Counted from the first letter of the stretch, positions 1 to 9,712 are shown. The stretch is 64,000 bases of DNA from Leptospira abararensis (GCF_016918735.1 NZ_JAFFPR010000019.1:1-64000), one strand, 5' to 3'. Numbers and translations: made by a program. The notes: generated by a model not told the origin, from the letters alone.

Positions 1-77
1 TAACCGTTTAAACCGAGATTTAAATTCAGGCTCTATAATCTTAAACAACGCAGGTGCATATCCTTTTTCCGTTGGGT
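1..77 (+). repeat. Left arm of 77-bp perfect inverted repeat
   Basis: Bases 1-77 are the exact reverse complement of 433-509, and identity stops at 78/432. The arm encodes part of a beta-propeller lipoprotein in the plus direction. It starts at the first base of the window, so its true outer end is not visible and it could be longer. Confidence 0.95.
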
Positions 78-469
78 GTTCGCCTTCTTCCATTCGATCG
101 AGTAATACAGATGGAATCATTTTTACAGCAACTACACTTGGTACACCTGTTGGAATCTATGTTCACAAAAAGGTAGCCCCCGACTTAGTCTCTCTCGTCG
201 GAGGTAACCCTTTCAATCCAGCTGATAATCCATCATCACACAATAATCTATGTTTGTCTGATACCAATCGACTTTTATATATGACTTCGACTAACGCATC
301 TAATCCTATTTATGGATTTAGATATGACGTTGATGGGAATATGCAAGTTTTACCAAGTTCACCATTTTCTCCAGACCCTGCCTACACAGCGGCAGCACCA
401 ACCGATAACTTCTCCACTAGTTTGGTCATGGAACCCAACGGAAAAAGGATATGCACCTGCGTTGTTTAA
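2..469 (+). pseudogene. Lactonase-like beta-propeller gene fragment, central part, opposite orientation
   Basis: A plus-strand frame is open from the window edge to the stop at 467-469. It begins with residues identical to codons ~181-205 of the minus-strand gene at 359-1048 and then continues as a smooth extension of that protein. Blade-like motifs include YMTSTNASNPIYGFRYDVDG and SPFSP, typical of lactonase/YncE-type propellers. After EPNGK the frame runs into the antisense of the right repeat arm and ends in seven meaningless residues (RICTCVV). It therefore looks like the missing middle of the neighbouring gene, turned round, and not an independent gene. If its N-terminus lies left of the window it could instead be a second, inverted copy. 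Confidence 0.7.
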
Positions 470-1048
470 GATTATAGAGCCTGAATTTAAATCTCGGTTT
501 AAACGGTTAACTGAATTCGGATTCGAAGAGGAATTGGTAGAGTACATAGTAGTTCCGTCTGCGCTAAATGCAGCCAAGCCGGGAGCACCAAAACCATTCT
601 GGTCTTGCACGAATGTCAGTGAGCGATCTATTCCATACTTATGAACGGCGATTCGATCACTACCGGAGCCTGTAAAGGTAATTATATCTCTCGAACTAGG
701 CGGTATTGAAATTCGCAATGGCTGGCAGCCTGGGAAGGCCGTTGTAACTGCCGCTCTGATATCACTCACGTATTCTCCAGTTAGCCCAGTATCAGGATCT
801 ACGCGGTAAACCCGAAAACCGGCTTCATACGGAACTGTCGCCTTATGCATCAAAAGCACCAAAGCATCCGGTAGTGCTTTTTCTCTCAAAAGGTAACGAA
901 CGAATTCCGAGAGGATCGATCGTTTGACAAATTCATCAGATAGAGCGTCGCTCGGGTTATTCAAATCGGCCATCCTACATTGCGAGGCCAAACAGATAAG
1001 TGCAAATGAAAAAATGATTCTTTTTATGAAGTGAGAACGAAGTGCCAT
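359..1048 (-). CDS. Lactonase-like beta-propeller lipoprotein, truncated by inversion
   Basis: 229 codons from the ATG at 1046-1048. This start is chosen because AGAAGGAT lies just upstream; the in-frame ATG 33 bases earlier has no ribosome binding site. A signal peptide with lipobox LASQC predicts an outer-membrane or periplasmic lipoprotein. Propeller motifs such as VYRVDPDTGLTGEY and MYSTNSSSNPNSVNRLNRD resemble lactonase/YncE repeats. After codon 205 the frame leaves the family pattern and ends with about 24 residues (WCCRCVGRVWRKW at the end) that are antisense of a propeller segment. If the 78-432 segment were flipped, the frame would read 335 residues. Substrate and function are unknown. 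Confidence 0.75.
   Translation of the reverse strand: MALRSHFIKRIIFSFALICLASQCRMADLNNPSDALSDEFVKRSILSEFVRYLLREKALPDALVLLMHKATVPYEAGFRVYRVDPDTGLTGEYVSDIRAAVTTAFPGCQPLRISIPPSSRDIITFTGSGSDRIAVHKYGIDRSLTFVQDQNGFGAPGLAAFSADGTTMYSTNSSSNPNSVNRLNRDLNSGSIILNNAGAYPFSVGFHDQTSGEVIGWCCRCVGRVWRKW
433..509 (-). repeat. Right arm of 77-bp perfect inverted repeat
   Basis: This is the reverse complement of 1-77, separated from it by a 355-bp spacer (78-432). It lies inside the coding frame of the minus-strand propeller gene, where it encodes codons ~181-205. The gene's natural continuation is found in the spacer, but on the opposite strand. Confidence 0.95.
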
Positions 1049-1084
1049 GATATCCTTCTGTAAGATTCGGATGTAGATCATACT

Positions 1085-1096
1085 ACTACATGTAGT
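1085..1096. promoter_or_regulatory. 12-bp perfect palindrome upstream of the propeller gene
   Basis: ACTACATGTAGT is a perfect palindrome 37 bp upstream of the chosen start of the minus-strand lipoprotein gene. It could be an operator; nothing else supports this. The rest of the 1097-1319 gap is AT-rich with no gene that I can see. Confidence 0.2.
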
Positions 1097-1227
1097 GAAA
1101 GCAATTTATTGACTAACCGATGTACTATTGCATCTTTCGGTATCTTTGTCAATCCTAATTAAAGATGTAAAAAGGACCTGAAATTAAGAACAGAATTCAA
1201 TTTTTTAGTAATTCATTCTTTTTGTTC

Positions 1228-1265
1228 GAAATCCCTGATCTGATAAAAACAAGTTGTGGGATTTC
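1228..1265 (+). promoter_or_regulatory. Hairpin in the leader of the SDR operon
   Basis: GAAATCCC at 1228-1235 pairs with GGGATTTC at 1258-1265 (8 bp, 22-nt loop), about 55 nt before the SDR start. There is no T-run after it, so it is not a typical terminator for anything upstream. Its role, if any, is unknown. Confidence 0.25.
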
Positions 1266-1319
1266 CCTATAGAATAGAATTCTTAGGAAAAGAGAGCAGG
1301 GATACAAGAAGGAAACTCT

Positions 1320-2123
1320 ATGAGCGAATTTTACCAAGATGAATGGGTATGGATCACAGGTGCTTCTTCTGGGATCGGAAAAGAATTAGTGGCTCAAGCT
1401 TACAAACAGAAAGCAAAGGTTCTACTTGCTTCTCGAAAGACAAAAGATCTAGAGGCCATCGCAAAAGAACTCCATCTAGAGAAGGGTCGTTACGCTGTTG
1501 AAAAATTAGATTTAGAAGATTACAAATCGACAGCCGGTTTTGCAAAACGCTGTTTGCAAAAGTATGGAATTCCTAAAGTAGTCATCCATAATGGCGGTAT
1601 CAGCCAAAGGTCTTTAACAAAAGAAACTAATTTAGTCACACTAGAAAAGATTATGAAAACTAATTTTTATGGTGCTGCTGAGATGACTCGGGCAATGATT
1701 CCCCAAATATTAGGCAAAAAAGAGGTTCATTTTGCCGTGATCTCAAGTGTGGCTGGTAAAATTGGAAGTCCCCTTAGATCTGCTTACTCTGCCTCCAAAT
1801 TCGCGTTAGTTGGGTTTTTCCATTCCTTACGCTCGGAAGAAGAAAAATCTGGTATTTATGTGACCATGGTGTATCCAGGTTTTATTCAAACGAATATCTC
1901 TAAAAATGCACTGCAGGGAGATGGATCTTCTACGGGAACCATGGACTCTGTGATTGCTGCAGGTTTACCGGTTCAGTTATGTGCTCATCGAATTTTACAT
2001 GCTGTGGCTAACAAACAACGTGAGGTAGTCATTGCTGGTATCAAAGAAAAATTTGCATTGTTTTTACAAATGGTTTACCCATCTTTATTTTTTAAGATGA
2101 TTCAAAGTGCCAAGGTAAGATAG
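1320..2123 (+). CDS. Short-chain dehydrogenase/reductase (SDR)
   Basis: 267 residues, the usual length of a classical SDR. The NAD(P) glycine motif TGASSGIG is at residues 13-20, NGG at 91-93, the catalytic Ser at about 142-143, and YxxxK as Tyr156/Lys160 (SAYSASK). It should be a cytoplasmic NAD(P)(H)-dependent oxidoreductase with an unknown substrate, although the C-terminal hydrophobic stretch (LFLQMVYPSLFFKMI) may touch the membrane. The ATG at 1320 follows AGAAGGAAAC. The gene is 14 bp from the next one on the same strand, suggesting co-transcription. Confidence 0.92.
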   Translation: MSEFYQDEWVWITGASSGIGKELVAQAYKQKAKVLLASRKTKDLEAIAKELHLEKGRYAVEKLDLEDYKSTAGFAKRCLQKYGIPKVVIHNGGISQRSLTKETNLVTLEKIMKTNFYGAAEMTRAMIPQILGKKEVHFAVISSVAGKIGSPLRSAYSASKFALVGFFHSLRSEEEKSGIYVTMVYPGFIQTNISKNALQGDGSSTGTMDSVIAAGLPVQLCAHRILHAVANKQREVVIAGIKEKFALFLQMVYPSLFFKMIQSAKVR

Positions 2124-2137
2124 AGGAGACTACTCAT

Positions 2138-2557
2138 TTGAAACGATTTTTTTATTCCTTTGGAATGATTCTATTTCTAACATTTGGAGTTTTTGGTGAT
2201 AGTTCGGTTCTTGATTATAAAACAAAAACAAAGGCAAACGAGAAAGAAAGAACTTACTTATTAGATCTTTTGCGAACAAACCTTTCCAATGAGTTAAAAC
2301 AAGAATTTATTTTTGTTGTGGAACATTTTAAAATTTCTGGCGATTATGCTTGGTTTCGTGGAACCGCTAAGAGAAAAGATGGGAAGGAAATCTCTTTATC
2401 GGAAGAAATACCCTATGACTGTTGCCATGTGGAAGCATTGTTCAAAAAAACAAATGGGAAATGGCAAATCTCTGAATCAGCTGCCTTCAGTACGGATGTC
2501 TGGTGGGATGGGATCCAGTCCCGTTATCCGAAAGCCACAAAAGAAATCTTTCAGTAA
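2138..2557 (+). CDS. Small exported protein of unknown function
   Basis: 139 residues from a TTG start preceded by GAGGAG. A signal peptide (about residues 1-20, ending near FGVFGDSS) predicts export. The mature part is a compact alpha/beta sequence with ...GDYAWFRGTAKRKDG... and an adjacent Cys pair (DCCHVEAL). The pattern recalls small SnoaL/NTF2-like or lipocalin-like secreted proteins, but I cannot assign a family. It lies 14 bp after the SDR gene and probably shares its transcript. Confidence 0.75.
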   Translation: MKRFFYSFGMILFLTFGVFGDSSVLDYKTKTKANEKERTYLLDLLRTNLSNELKQEFIFVVEHFKISGDYAWFRGTAKRKDGKEISLSEEIPYDCCHVEALFKKTNGKWQISESAAFSTDVWWDGIQSRYPKATKEIFQ

Positions 2558-2664
2558 CTGAAATACCCTTCTTAAGGGAATTTGGGATGGGTATAAAAAT
2601 AGCATTTCTGAAAAAGTGATGATATTTTGATAGAATATGCGTTTGAAGATTGTTTGGTTGGAGT

Positions 2665-5600
2665 ATGCTTCTTGAATATCTAAATGTTAATTCCATTCAA
2701 ATTCTTCCTGACGCCAAAAATTGGGAGGATGTTAGTCTAGAATTATTGCGAAAGGTAGAAGGAGATCCCGTAAAAGAGGATTTACGAAATCGTATGGAAT
2801 CTTTTCCGAACAGTCTGTTCGGAAGTCTTGGCCCTCATATTTTACTTCCTCATTTTCGTTCCCGACATATTAAAACACCTGAAGTCTTTTTGTTTTTAAT
2901 TCCCAAAGGAATTCTTTTAGAAGGAAGGCTTGTCCATTTGATTTTATTTCAAATGATTCCGGAAACCCAACCCTCACTCCATTTACGTTTGTTACATGGC
3001 CTATCTTCCCTTTTACCTCAGATTTTTGAAGCTTTATTGAAATGTGATACTGAATCTATGGTTTTGTCTGTAGTTCAACGTGGCGAATCAGAGATGAAGC
3101 CAAGTTACAAAAATTTAAACCAATCACAGATTGAATTTGAATTACAAACAAATTTGAAAACTGGGCTAAGCCAATCGGAAGCCAATATTCGACTGAAAAC
3201 ATTTGGAAAGAATGCGATCGAAAATGAAAAGTCTACACCAATCATTTGGAAATTTTTTAAAAGTTTTTTTAGTTTATTTGCAATCCTATTGTGGGTTGCC
3301 ACAGTTTTATGTTTTGTCCCCGGTGTTGATATGCCTGAGTTGGGGATTGCTATCTTCATTGTCGTAGTGATCAATGGAATCTTTTCCTTTTTTCAAGAAT
3401 CTAAATCTGACCATGCGGTGGAAGCCTTACGTAAGTTATTGGCACAAGAATGTCCTGTCATTCGGGATGGAGAGACTACAACAGTTCCTGCGGATGATAT
3501 TGTTCCCGGAGATTTGATTGTCCTTTCAGAAGGAGATATTGTACCTGCAGATTGCCGTATCATTGAATCAGAAGATGTAGAAGTTGATAATTCTTCCCTT
3601 ACAGGTGAGTCCACTTCTGCGAGACGTTATAAATCAGATAGTGAGATTGTTTTAGAAGGAAAATTTCTTTGGTTGGAAATGCCCAATATCCTTTTTGCTG
3701 GAAGTTCTCTCATTAAAGGGAAAACAAAAGCAATTGTGTTTGGAACAGGACAATCAACGGAGATTGGTCAAATTGCCGGAATCACTTCGAAAATCAAAAG
3801 AGATGAAAGTCCGTTACAAAAACAATTAAAACAAACAGTTATCTCTATTTCTTTATTTGCTTTTGTGATTGGGATTGTATTCCTTTTTTTGGGATACATG
3901 GTCGCGGGTTTAAGTTTTGTCCAAGCATTCATTTTTTTTATAGGGATTTTTGTAGCAAACGTTCCAGAAGGATTACTACCTACGGTCACTCTTTCTTTAG
4001 CCTTAGGTGTTTCTCGAATGGCAAAACGAAATGCAATCCTAAAAGATTTATCTAGTGTAGAAACTCTGGGATGTACAACTGTTATCTGCTCTGATAAAAC
4101 GGGAACACTAACTCAAAATCAAATGAGAGTCATCGAAGTCTATTTTGACTCAAATACTTTGACACCTCAAGAGTTGGAGAAAAAAGAAGGAAATCAAATT
4201 TTTCTAAGCTGTGGTTATCATTGTAATAATGCAGTTTTAGATCCAAAACCGATGGGTGATCCCACAGAACTTGCATTATTATATCTATCTCAAGGTAGAC
4301 TTGCCAGTGATGAAGGTGAAAGAATTCATACAAATGCATTTGAGTCGGTGAGAAAGAGAATGAGTGTTGTTGTGAAAGGAGATAATTTCACAACTGCTTA
4401 TGCCAAAGGTGGTCCCGTTGAAATTCTTTCTATTTGTTCTCATGTGTATGAAAACGGTTCTGTAGTTTTATTAGATGAAGATAAGTGTTTGAAATTAAAA
4501 AAGGCCTCTGATCATTCAGCAAGCCAAGGATATCGTGTTCTTTCCTTCGCTTACAAGTTGATAGAAGAAGAGGTCACTTCATCTGTTTTAGATTCAGTGG
4601 AGTCGTCTATGGTCTATTTGGGCCATTGTTGCCTTGCCGATCCCATCCGCCCTAAAGTTCCCGATGCCATAGCTAAATGCCACACAGCAGGGATTCGGAT
4701 ATTGATGATTACTGGGGACCACCCCTTAACAGCAGAATCTGTTGGTAAGTCAATTGGCATTGGAGGTGAAACCCCAGTTGTGATTACCGGTGTACAAGTG
4801 GACAAAATGAACGATACTGCTTTAAAAGAGTGGATTCGAAAAGGAGAACCCATATTTGCAAGAGTGTCCCCTTCTCAGAAGTTAAGAATTGTTTCAATGT
4901 TGCAAGAGTTAGGTGAAATAGTTGCAGTGACTGGAGATGGAGTCAATGATGGCCCTGCACTTAAAAAAGCTGACATTGGTATTGCGATGGGGAAAAGAGG
5001 AACGGAAGTTGCTAAAGAGGCTGCCAGGATGATTATAGTCGATGATGATTTTGCAACCATTGTTGATGCTATCGAAGAAGGTAGAGGTGTTTTTGATAAT
5101 ATTAGAAAATTTTCTTCGTACGTTCTGAACTCTAATCCACAAGAGTTAATTCCATTTTTACTTTGGGCGTTGTTTCCAGGCTTTCCTTTGCTTATGACTG
5201 TTATGGGTGTTCTCGCTGTGGATGTAGGAACGGATTTGATACCGGCCATGGGTCTAGGGGCAGAGCCACCAGAAAAAGGAATTATGTTCCGGCCACCTAG
5301 AAATCGGAATGAAAAATTAATTTCCATTAGATTTATTTTGAGATCGTACCTTGTAGAGGGAATGATTCTTTTTTTCTCCTGTTTGACAACCTATCTTTAT
5401 TTTGTTTATACAGAATGTAATGGTGTTTTACCTCTCTCTCCTAATGGATTAAACATGGCAGAAGCAAGTCCCCAGTATCTTCAGTCGCTAACGGCCTTCT
5501 TTTTTCCGACCATCACAGTCCAAATTGCGAATGTGCTTAGCAAACGATCACGGACGGAATCTATTTTTCAAATGGATTTGTTTTCCAATCGAATCATTTG

Positions 5601-5784
5601 GATAGGAATCGGTTTCTCTTTATTTCTTTGTGCGATTTTCTTTTATACTAATCTAAGTTCTGTTTATTATTTTGCTCCCATTCCAATCCATGTATATATT
5701 TTTGCATTTCATGGAACCATTGTGATGGTGATTTATTCAGAGATCATAAAATATTTCAGAAGGAAGCGATTCTCTAAAACTTAG
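2665..5784 (+). CDS. Na+/K+-ATPase-like P-type ATPase with N-terminal PTS EIIA-like domain
   Basis: About 1039 residues from ATG 2665 (a TTG at 2650 is also possible). Residues ~1-140 resemble a fructose/nitrogen-type PTS EIIA domain: [11 protein letters not shown] holds the candidate phospho-His63, followed by an [12 protein letters not shown] helix. The remainder is a P2 ATPase: cation ATPase N-domain (~150-220), TGES 313-316, [11 protein letters not shown] in M4 (Pro434-Glu435-Gly436), phosphorylation Asp477 in DKTGTLT, GDGVND 757-762, and [16 protein letters not shown] plus FRPPR near the C-terminus. The M4 and DxGTDxxPA signatures match the P-type IIC (Na+,K+-ATPase alpha) group better than Ca2+ pumps. 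It should use ATP to move cations across the inner membrane. No beta-subunit gene is nearby. Confidence 0.9.
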   Translation: MLLEYLNVNSIQILPDAKNWEDVSLELLRKVEGDPVKEDLRNRMESFPNSLFGSLGPHILLPHFRSRHIKTPEVFLFLIPKGILLEGRLVHLILFQMIPETQPSLHLRLLHGLSSLLPQIFEALLKCDTESMVLSVVQRGESEMKPSYKNLNQSQIEFELQTNLKTGLSQSEANIRLKTFGKNAIENEKSTPIIWKFFKSFFSLFAILLWVATVLCFVPGVDMPELGIAIFIVVVINGIFSFFQESKSDHAVEALRKLLAQECPVIRDGETTTVPADDIVPGDLIVLSEGDIVPADCRIIESEDVEVDNSSLTGESTSARRYKSDSEIVLEGKFLWLEMPNILFAGSSLIKGKTKAIVFGTGQSTEIGQIAGITSKIKRDESPLQKQLKQTVISISLFAFVIGIVFLFLGYMVAGLSFVQAFIFFIGIFVANVPEGLLPTVTLSLALGVSRMAKRNAILKDLSSVETLGCTTVICSDKTGTLTQNQMRVIEVYFDSNTLTPQELEKKEGNQIFLSCGYHCNNAVLDPKPMGDPTELALLYLSQGRLASDEGERIHTNAFESVRKRMSVVVKGDNFTTAYAKGGPVEILSICSHVYENGSVVLLDEDKCLKLKKASDHSASQGYRVLSFAYKLIEEEVTSSVLDSVESSMVYLGHCCLADPIRPKVPDAIAKCHTAGIRILMITGDHPLTAESVGKSIGIGGETPVVITGVQVDKMNDTALKEWIRKGEPIFARVSPSQKLRIVSMLQELGEIVAVTGDGVNDGPALKKADIGIAMGKRGTEVAKEAARMIIVDDDFATIVDAIEEGRGVFDNIRKFSSYVLNSNPQELIPFLLWALFPGFPLLMTVMGVLAVDVGTDLIPAMGLGAEPPEKGIMFRPPRNRNEKLISIRFILRSYLVEGMILFFSCLTTYLYFVYTECNGVLPLSPNGLNMAEASPQYLQSLTAFFFPTITVQIANVLSKRSRTESIFQMDLFSNRIIWIGIGFSLFLCAIFFYTNLSSVYYFAPIPIHVYIFAFHGTIVMVIYSEIIKYFRRKRFSKT

Positions 5785-5925
5785 AATCATTCTATTGACT
5801 GGAAAAGAGAAATTTATTGATTTTTATTTTGCTTTGATGATTCATTCGCTCGTATCTGTTGACCATAGAACTATTGAAATAAACATGTAACATTTGATAG
5901 CTTTATGTAAGTTCGGGAAGATTAA

Positions 5926-7167
5926 TTGAAAGAAAAACGAGTGCTTTTGGCTGAAGATGAACTAGTAGTAGCCACATATATTAAGGACAGTTTGTCCGCA
6001 TTGGGTTATAAGGTGACACTTGCCAGTGATGGAAAACAAGCCTTAGGTTTTTATTTAGAAAATCCTTTCCCTGTTGTGATTACTGATTATGAAATGCCTG
6101 GTTTAAACGGGGCCGAATTAATCCAAGAATTAAAGTCGGAAGATAGTGAACCAGTGATATTTATGTTAACTTCACATGTTAACCCAAAGTTGATTGTGAA
6201 CGTAATGAAATTGGGAATTTACGATTACTTGGTAAAACCATTAGAAGAACATGAAATTTCAATCAAACTGAAAAGAGCATTTGAATTTTATGAGATGAAA
6301 CGAATGGAAACCATTTCTAAGAGAGAACGTCAACTCCGGTTGGAAGGTCATTTAGAATGGATACAGTGGAAAGAAAAAATGGCTGGAGGTGAGTTCAATC
6401 GATTGAACCAAAACCTATTTGAGAGTTTAAAAAATAGTTTTTGTCAAGGAGCAGGTTTTGGTGCCCTTGTGACTCTATTGAAATTAGTAGCTGATACTAC
6501 TGTTAAAGAAGGGAATCATTACCAAATAGAATCTGACTTGATGGAGTTAATTCAGATCAACACAGAAATGGCAGAGAAAGCACTCAAGATGTTCTCGGCC
6601 ATTGATCTGATGGTATCTAACCCGATGCAGTTCGAGGAATACTCTTGCGAGGATTTATACGAGAAGCTACTGATTTGGCTCGAGGACTTGAAACCAATCC
6701 TGGTTTTAAAAAACCAACAGATTCTAATAAGTGACTTAAAACCAAATCATTCAAAATTTAAAGTATCCTGTAATCGATTTTCTTTAGAAACCTCGTTTAA
6801 GGAAATTATCACCAATGCATGTAAATTTTCACAACCCGATTCCAATATTACTCTCGTAACAAATGTTGAAAACAATTGGTTTAAATGTGTGATTTATAAC
6901 CAACCAACTTCGAATGCAGATGGAACCTACGGGATTCCTTTCCAATACGAAAATTTAATTTTTGAACCATTCTATCGGTTATCGAAAAATGTTTTTGAAA
7001 TGTATGGAACTTTGGATTTTGGGTTGGGACTTAGTTATGTGGACTCCTGTTTTAAGAAACATGATGGAAAATTGTCTGTTCACAATGTCATAGACCATTC
7101 GGAATGGAATGATAGTCCTATTACTAAAGTTGCATTTCAATTTTCATTACCTGCGATAAAAATTTAG
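5926..7167 (+). CDS. Response-regulator receiver protein with C-terminal GHKL ATPase domain
   Basis: 413 residues from a TTG start (GGAAG upstream). The N-terminal receiver (~5-120) has acidic residues Glu10/Asp11, phospho-acceptor Asp54 (ITDYEMPG), Thr82 and Lys104 (YLVKP). The C-terminal half has a HATPase_c N-box (ITNACKFS) and a G-box (DFGLGLSYV). Between them, the helix that would normally carry the phosphorylated His (LFESLKNSFCQGAGFGALV) has no His, so autophosphorylation in the usual way is doubtful. Only 4 bp separate it from the HisKA_2 kinase downstream, which is its likely partner. Confidence 0.88.
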   Translation: MKEKRVLLAEDELVVATYIKDSLSALGYKVTLASDGKQALGFYLENPFPVVITDYEMPGLNGAELIQELKSEDSEPVIFMLTSHVNPKLIVNVMKLGIYDYLVKPLEEHEISIKLKRAFEFYEMKRMETISKRERQLRLEGHLEWIQWKEKMAGGEFNRLNQNLFESLKNSFCQGAGFGALVTLLKLVADTTVKEGNHYQIESDLMELIQINTEMAEKALKMFSAIDLMVSNPMQFEEYSCEDLYEKLLIWLEDLKPILVLKNQQILISDLKPNHSKFKVSCNRFSLETSFKEIITNACKFSQPDSNITLVTNVENNWFKCVIYNQPTSNADGTYGIPFQYENLIFEPFYRLSKNVFEMYGTLDFGLGLSYVDSCFKKHDGKLSVHNVIDHSEWNDSPITKVAFQFSLPAIKI

Positions 7168-7171
7168 CTGT

Positions 7172-8608
7172 ATGTTTCAAACAAATTATAGTGACCTACT
7201 TTCGAATATCCCTGATTTAGTTTGTGAATTGGATAATTTTGAAAGGATCCGATATGCAAACTCATTTCACAAAGATAAATTAGGTTACGAGTCACATGAA
7301 ATCCTTGGTCGTTCAGTTGATGAATTCTTTCATCCAGACGATCGAAGTGAATTGCGTACAAAGATGTCTCTTCTGAAAATACCTGGATCTGAAACCAAAG
7401 GGATATGGAGAATCGCCCATAGAAATGGGCATTTTTTGACTTGCGAATGTCGCGGAAAACTAAAGTTAGATTCCAATGGAAACAAAAGAATCATAGTTGT
7501 GGCTCGTGATATTACGGAAGAACTCGGAATAGAATTTAAGTTACACACAAAACCGATTACGAAAGTGCAAACCACTTCCGAGTTACATTATCAAAGTTTT
7601 TTTGAATTGAAAATGTCTCAGTTTGAATTTTCTCAATTAAAATTTGCTTTCGATGAACATGCCGTCATTACGATCACTGATAGAAATGGAAATATCACCT
7701 ATGCAAACGATAGATTTTGTGAAATTTCAATGTATTCTCGTGAAGAGTTAATAGGAAATAACCATCGTTTGTTGAACTCAGGATTTCATTCTTCTGATTT
7801 TTTTGAACGAATGTATCATATGATACAAAATGGATATGTTTGGAAAGGGGAGATTCGAAATCGAACCAAAAGTGGGTCTATCTATTGGGTAAGTGCAACT
7901 ATTGTTCCTCTACGATCGATTGATGGAAATATCAATCGATTTGTTGCTTTGCATACTTTAATCACTCGAACCATCGAATCGGAAGAAAGGGTCACTAAGT
8001 TATTGCAAGAAAAAGAACTGCTTCTGCAAGAAGTCCACCATCGAATTAAGAATAATCTTTTTTCTGTTTTTAGTCTTTTGAAAATGCAATCTAACTATTA
8101 TCAAGATCCACAGTTAAGGGAACAATTTGAGGAAGCAGCAGGTCGTTTGCGAAGTATGATGGCTCTTTACGATCGACTGTATAGGTCGAAAAACCCGAAT
8201 GAAATTGACCTCAAAGATTACATTCGAAACCTAGTAGGCCAGATCCTAACAACATATCCCAAGGATATTCGTTTTAAATTTATTGCTGATGAACCTATCA
8301 TTGTGAAACCAGATATCGCAAGTAATCTAGGGATCATCTTAAATGAGTTAATCTGTAATTCTGTGAAACATTCTTTTTTGATAAAAGATTCAGGAGAAAT
8401 TAAGATCCAAATACAAAAAACAGATCAGCAGATCCAATTTTTATATAGTGATGATGGGGAACCACTTCCCGACACTTATTCCTTAGAAAATTCCGAGTCT
8501 GGATTTGGAATCAAACTTATGAATTTATTGGTCCAGCAGTTAAAAGGAAAGGTGGAAGTTCGACCTGGACAAAGTGTTCAGTTTGATTTAGTATTTCCAG
8601 TTCGGTGA
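7172..8608 (+). CDS. PAS-PAS HisKA_2/HWE-type sensor histidine kinase
   Basis: 478 residues. PAS domains lie at ~5-125 and ~150-275; the second has a typical ITDRNGNITYANDRFCEISM opening and each is followed by a PAC-like segment. The dimerisation box EVHHRIKNNLFSVFSLLKMQ (His289/His290) is of the HisKA_2 type, followed by an N-box (NELICNSVKHSF), DDGEP and GFGIKLMNLL. There is no transmembrane segment, so it should be a cytoplasmic sensor. It starts 4 bp after the receiver-ATPase gene, suggesting one signalling unit. The signal and any cofactor are unknown. Confidence 0.92.
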   Translation: MFQTNYSDLLSNIPDLVCELDNFERIRYANSFHKDKLGYESHEILGRSVDEFFHPDDRSELRTKMSLLKIPGSETKGIWRIAHRNGHFLTCECRGKLKLDSNGNKRIIVVARDITEELGIEFKLHTKPITKVQTTSELHYQSFFELKMSQFEFSQLKFAFDEHAVITITDRNGNITYANDRFCEISMYSREELIGNNHRLLNSGFHSSDFFERMYHMIQNGYVWKGEIRNRTKSGSIYWVSATIVPLRSIDGNINRFVALHTLITRTIESEERVTKLLQEKELLLQEVHHRIKNNLFSVFSLLKMQSNYYQDPQLREQFEEAAGRLRSMMALYDRLYRSKNPNEIDLKDYIRNLVGQILTTYPKDIRFKFIADEPIIVKPDIASNLGIILNELICNSVKHSFLIKDSGEIKIQIQKTDQQIQFLYSDDGEPLPDTYSLENSESGFGIKLMNLLVQQLKGKVEVRPGQSVQFDLVFPVR

Positions 8609-8611
8609 CTT

Positions 8612-9712
8612 TTAATTTCGCATCCAATGTTTCCATTTTTTATGCAAAAAATAGAAAATCATCACTATGGATGGAATTAGAAACCAAAGAAGAAATATAC
8701 TATTAGCTGGTAAGATTCTGATTTCTTCAAAATTCAGAATCTGCTTAAAGTTTTCGATAGTCCACTGAACGGTATGTTTAAAAGGTCCTTGCCCTTTGAT
8801 TACCGATAAGGAAATTTCTCCTTTTACTACAATGGTTTCACCTACCGGAATCATAAATCTATTTACTTCAATGGAGGGAATCACTATTCCCGTATTTGGA
8901 TCAATTGAATTACAATAGTTTGATTCACATTGAATACAATATCCATTTTTACCTGTGGACTCTAGACTTCCTGAAATGTATGCGTTCGAAGTAAATCCTT
9001 GAAGGCTCTTATGTTCGTTACCAATATATGTACAAGTTGTATAAAGATTTTCCTCAGTTATAAATTTTAGTTCCAATGTATGGGAGCCTGCATGTCCGTT
9101 TCCATCGGCTATCACAATTGGAAATTCTTTTGGAATTGTAAACTCTGCTTTTCCTAAAATTGGAAATGAATCAACACAACGACTTTCTTGCGATTCGGTA
9201 TAACAATTGTTCAGTGTGGAGTCTTTGGTTTGGTTTTGAAAACTATACATTTCTATATGGTTTGTGTCTTGTGGAATGGGTCGAAGAAAACAAAACAGGT
9301 CTGATTTTTTGTCAGAAGGAAATTTGTTATTACCCACTTCCAAATTTGTAGGAAATTCGATTCCTATGTAAGATCTAGGATCTAATCGAAATTGCGATCC
9401 ATTTTCGTTTGTTTTGATGCTGATACAACTAGGGTCGAATTCAGAAGAGCTGCATGTTTTTTCTTCCCCTTGTGTGTATTGAAGAAATAGGCCACCATAA
9501 AGTGGGCAAAAGATTTCTGTTGATTCCGACGGGAGGATGGTCAGTTGGATCGTAGTAGGGATGTTGGTTTCTGGTGCACCAATCGGTTCCTCTGGAGTTG
9601 GGATTGTATTTGTATTTCCAAGCAGGGGAATGAGCCAAAGGAGAGAGTCTGTTTTTCTATGAGAACAATTAGTCAGAAGGAATAGTAGAAAAATCAGTCT
9701 GAGTGGTTTCAT
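8612..9712 (-). CDS. Lipoprotein of unknown function with C-terminal membrane anchor
   Basis: 366 residues. The N-terminus MKPLRLIFLLFLLTNC is a lipoprotein signal with Cys16. The body is rich in Cys, Thr and Asn and probably beta-structured and extracytoplasmic. The C-terminus has a hydrophobic span (FLLWFLIPSIVMIFYFL) followed by a basic tail KKWKHWMRN. A lipid anchor at one end and a membrane span at the other is unusual. I know no family. It converges with the kinase gene, with only 3 bp between stop codons. Confidence 0.78.
   Translation of the reverse strand: MKPLRLIFLLFLLTNCSHRKTDSLLWLIPLLGNTNTIPTPEEPIGAPETNIPTTIQLTILPSESTEIFCPLYGGLFLQYTQGEEKTCSSSEFDPSCISIKTNENGSQFRLDPRSYIGIEFPTNLEVGNNKFPSDKKSDLFCFLRPIPQDTNHIEMYSFQNQTKDSTLNNCYTESQESRCVDSFPILGKAEFTIPKEFPIVIADGNGHAGSHTLELKFITEENLYTTCTYIGNEHKSLQGFTSNAYISGSLESTGKNGYCIQCESNYCNSIDPNTGIVIPSIEVNRFMIPVGETIVVKGEISLSVIKGQGPFKHTVQWTIENFKQILNFEEIRILPANSIFLLWFLIPSIVMIFYFLHKKWKHWMRN

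Noticed and set aside
312..644. Plus-strand open frame of 110 codons
   Set aside because: It runs across the inverted repeat and the antisense of the propeller gene; no ribosome site and no family pattern.
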